Under the pieces are notes generated by a model, which saw nothing but the letters and a program-made list of their open reading frames with translations, made no database searches and was not told where the DNA came from. Positions 61,796-64,000 of a DNA stretch of 64,000 bases are shown one piece after another. The first letter of the stretch is position 1; every line of letters begins with the position of its first letter. This DNA comes from Eucommia ulmoides (lineage: Eukaryota; Streptophyta; Magnoliopsida; Garryales; Eucommiaceae), in NCBI GenBank assembly GCA_016647705.1, contig CM028332.1, forward strand, positions 33,299,300-33,363,299, given 5' to 3'. A program made the position numbers and the translations under genes.

Positions 61796-64000
61796 TCAAG
61801 CCATGCTACTTCGTGTTCGCACTCTATCTATTATCATTTGCCTGCCAGACAAATCTTCTTCATATATCACAACCTGCACTTGGCCACGGGGCACTATTAT
61901 TTGCATTTCAAAAGAGAGAGAGGGAGTGGGGAAAAAAAAAAGTACTAGCATTTTCCATATGGATATGGTGAGCTAAAGCATCATATGATTTTCGCAGTTC
62001 GGAAAAGTTGGATTCTGCCTGATGCATAAAAAACGAAGGGACATATCTGAGTTCACTTTTATTGTCACGAAAATGAACTTTAGATTCATATCCAGGTTAT
62101 GATATAGGGTAACTTGTGGGGTATATACTACAAGTATGAAGCACTTAAAGAGGATAAGGTGGCGTTTGGTTAGTGTTTCTATTTTTATATTTCTACTTCC
62201 AATAAACTGGGATGGGAATTTTATTTCCGTTCTAGAGCATTCCGGAAATATAAACATATTTGGTAACAACCATTCTCCTGAAATTGTTTCTTTTAATTTA
62301 TGAGAACAAAAACAAGAAACACGTTTTGTTGCAACATTTGTTCTTTTTTATTTTTTATTTAAATGTATGGTGGCCGGCGGGGTGTTGGTAGCCGGGCGGT
62401 GTTGGTGGCCAGAGAGATAATAGTGGGAATAGTTTTGTGAGGAGTGAATAGGAATCTCAGATTCTTAAGAATTCTAGAAATAGGCCCAAATTATTCTCTA
62501 AATTTTGGGAACAAAAACATGTTAACCAAACTCGTTTCTATACATTAATCCCAAAATTTTGGGAGCGAGAACAGGAATCGGGGAACAAAAACAATAACCA
62601 AACGGGGCCTAAATGATTGTTGAAGCGATGAATAGAATGAACCTGAGATTCTGTTTGTGTTTCACTAAAACCATCATAGATGCCGACTTTTACATCTCCA
62701 GAAAGATCACCAGTAGTACGAGTCTTCTTGTCATTCCTGAAGCAAAACCAATTCAGATACAACTTTCAGTAAAACCAGTTGCGAAACCCAAATGGAAGAA
62801 ATTCAGAAACAAAATTAGGACCACCAAACCTTTTTTTTGGTTTGTTTGGATAAGGAATTTGCTCTATTCATGTAATTCAAAGTGATGAGATTTTGAAATT
62901 TTGACTTTTAAAATATATAAATTCGATGTTTGGGTTTATCTTTTGAATTCAGATTTTGTTTATGCAATTTTACTTCAAGATGGTGATATATACATCATTC
63001 GGAAAGATTCACCAAAAAACCCTCTTTAGGAGGCATTTAGAGATTTTCTTTTACCCCCTTAACTCCCATTTTTAAATTCCAATGAAGTTCAGTCTTTTTT
63101 GAATTTGCCAAACAAGGAATTTTAACTTATAAATTTCAGAAATCCCTTGTCAAAATCAAATCATCTCCGAAAATCCTTCCCCCAAACACAACCTCATATT
63201 TAGGGTAGCATAATCCGCACTCCCAAAATCAACTACAACACTCCATTTTTATTTAAACTCACAAGACAAAGGATCAAAATGGTACCAAGAAGTCACCTGT
63301 TTATCGAGCGCTTAGACAACACAAAGCCAGGGTTGGAATCTGTATGATCTTGACCAGGGACTGAACTATCAGATGGAAAAAGCTGTCCTACAGTCAAGGA
63401 ATTAAACTATGGCCATAATCAAACTAAATACAAAGTTGATCAAAGCTCACAGAATACAAGGATACACTTTTGTCACACACAGTTCCCTCTGAAGACGTCT
63501 GATCTTGAATCTAATACCAAAAAACAGACGACAGACGAGTCAATCTCCAATAAGCAGCCTGCAAGATAGCACGAAAATGGCAAGAAATTAACGGGTATTT
63601 TTACCTTACTCGTCTGCTCAAGCAAATCCTCTATAGCAGCAGCTACATCAGGAACTGCATTAGAAATTTCCCCACATTTTTTCATTCCATTGTTTTCCAT
63701 AGAACCCACATTGCATAGAGGATCCTTTGGGATTTTTGCAGAAGGCAGTGGACCCTTTATGCTGCCATCATCCAAAAACCTTGCCCTTTTCTGGCTACGA
63801 CTTGGATTTCTGACCGTTTCTCCATCGCAATCACTTCTGCTGGTAGTAGGATCAGTTCGTATATTTCCCGGGCATTGGGATTGACTTAGAAACTGGGATT
63901 CATTTTCTCCAGATACCATATGAACTGCTTGTGTAGGATACTGGCTCATTGTGCACAATCCTGCCTCCCGGTCTTGCAAAGTGACTTCTTTAGGACAAAA
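61796..64000 (-). CDS. Unidentified plant gene, last five exons (partial)
   Basis: Exons on the minus strand are 64000-63605 (open at the window edge), 63510-63451, 63382-63297, 62736-62643 and 61873-61796. All introns are GT-AG and the frame holds, giving 132 + 20 + 28/29 + 32 + 25 residues, with the stop at 61798-61796. The protein is hydrophilic: a basic patch with SRSQKRARFLDDGS, a helix VPDVAAAIEDLLEQTSKIQD, then LFPSDSSVPGQDHTDSNP, and the C-terminus EEDLSGRQMIIDRVRTRSSM followed by Ala. No membrane segment or enzyme motif is seen. The composition suggests a nuclear regulatory protein, but I do not recognise the family. The 5' part lies to the right of the window. Confidence 0.75.
62158..62609. 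mobile_element. Tourist-like MITE in the last intron of the right-hand gene
   Basis: The left end GGTGGCGTTTGGTTAGTG is mirrored by the right end AATAACCAAACGGGGCC. Both sides are flanked by TAA, a perfect trinucleotide duplication. At 452 bases it has no coding capacity and contains repeated GGGAACAAAAAC-type words. It lies in the intron 61874-62642. Confidence 0.75.

Overview
This is nuclear DNA from a flowering plant. It is AT-rich and has GT-AG introns, plant-specific host genes (ACC oxidase, a chloroplast-type NAD kinase, a two-WW PQBP1 homologue), nested LTR retrotransposons and many small inverted-repeat (MITE-like) elements. I cannot name the species from sequence alone.

Layout. 1-2.7 kb: low-complexity DNA, then a lone LTR. 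3.16-4.76 kb (+): ACC oxidase, three exons, apparently intact. 5.40-12.63 kb (-): NAD kinase of the NADK2 type, eight exons, 985 codons, convergent with ACC oxidase. 13.5-25.1 kb: an old Ty1/copia element on the minus strand, split by two later LTR insertions. 25.5-35.8 kb: a short LTR element without coding capacity, a copia pol remnant, and two large LTR-bearing pieces of the family seen at 0.5-2.7 kb. 35.8-41.0 kb: a zone I cannot assign, with one unrecognised 144-codon ORF and a stack of hairpin, CA-rich, tandem and palindromic repeats. 41.0-46.0 kb: a large inverted-repeat element with an internal duplication. 46.0-46.5 kb: an RNase H-like fragment. 46.98-55.83 kb (-): the PQBP1 homologue, 14 coding exons, 694 codons, with three inverted-repeat elements in its introns. 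57.4-61.0 kb: palindromic and tandem repeats, a second RNase H-like fragment and a foldback element. 61.80-64.0 kb (-): the last five exons of an unidentified gene that runs off the window.

How the parts relate. The host genes do not form a pathway: one makes ethylene, one makes NADP in the plastid, one is a splicing-linked adaptor. They are separated by repeat blocks. Exon boundaries were set by hand from GT/AG signals, preserved reading frame and resemblance to known families. The NADK2 and PQBP1 models keep phase across every junction and end at the family's expected C-termini. The most puzzling stretch is 37.1-41.0 kb, where several self-complementary repeat types lie side by side. LTR elements are treated as broken fossils.
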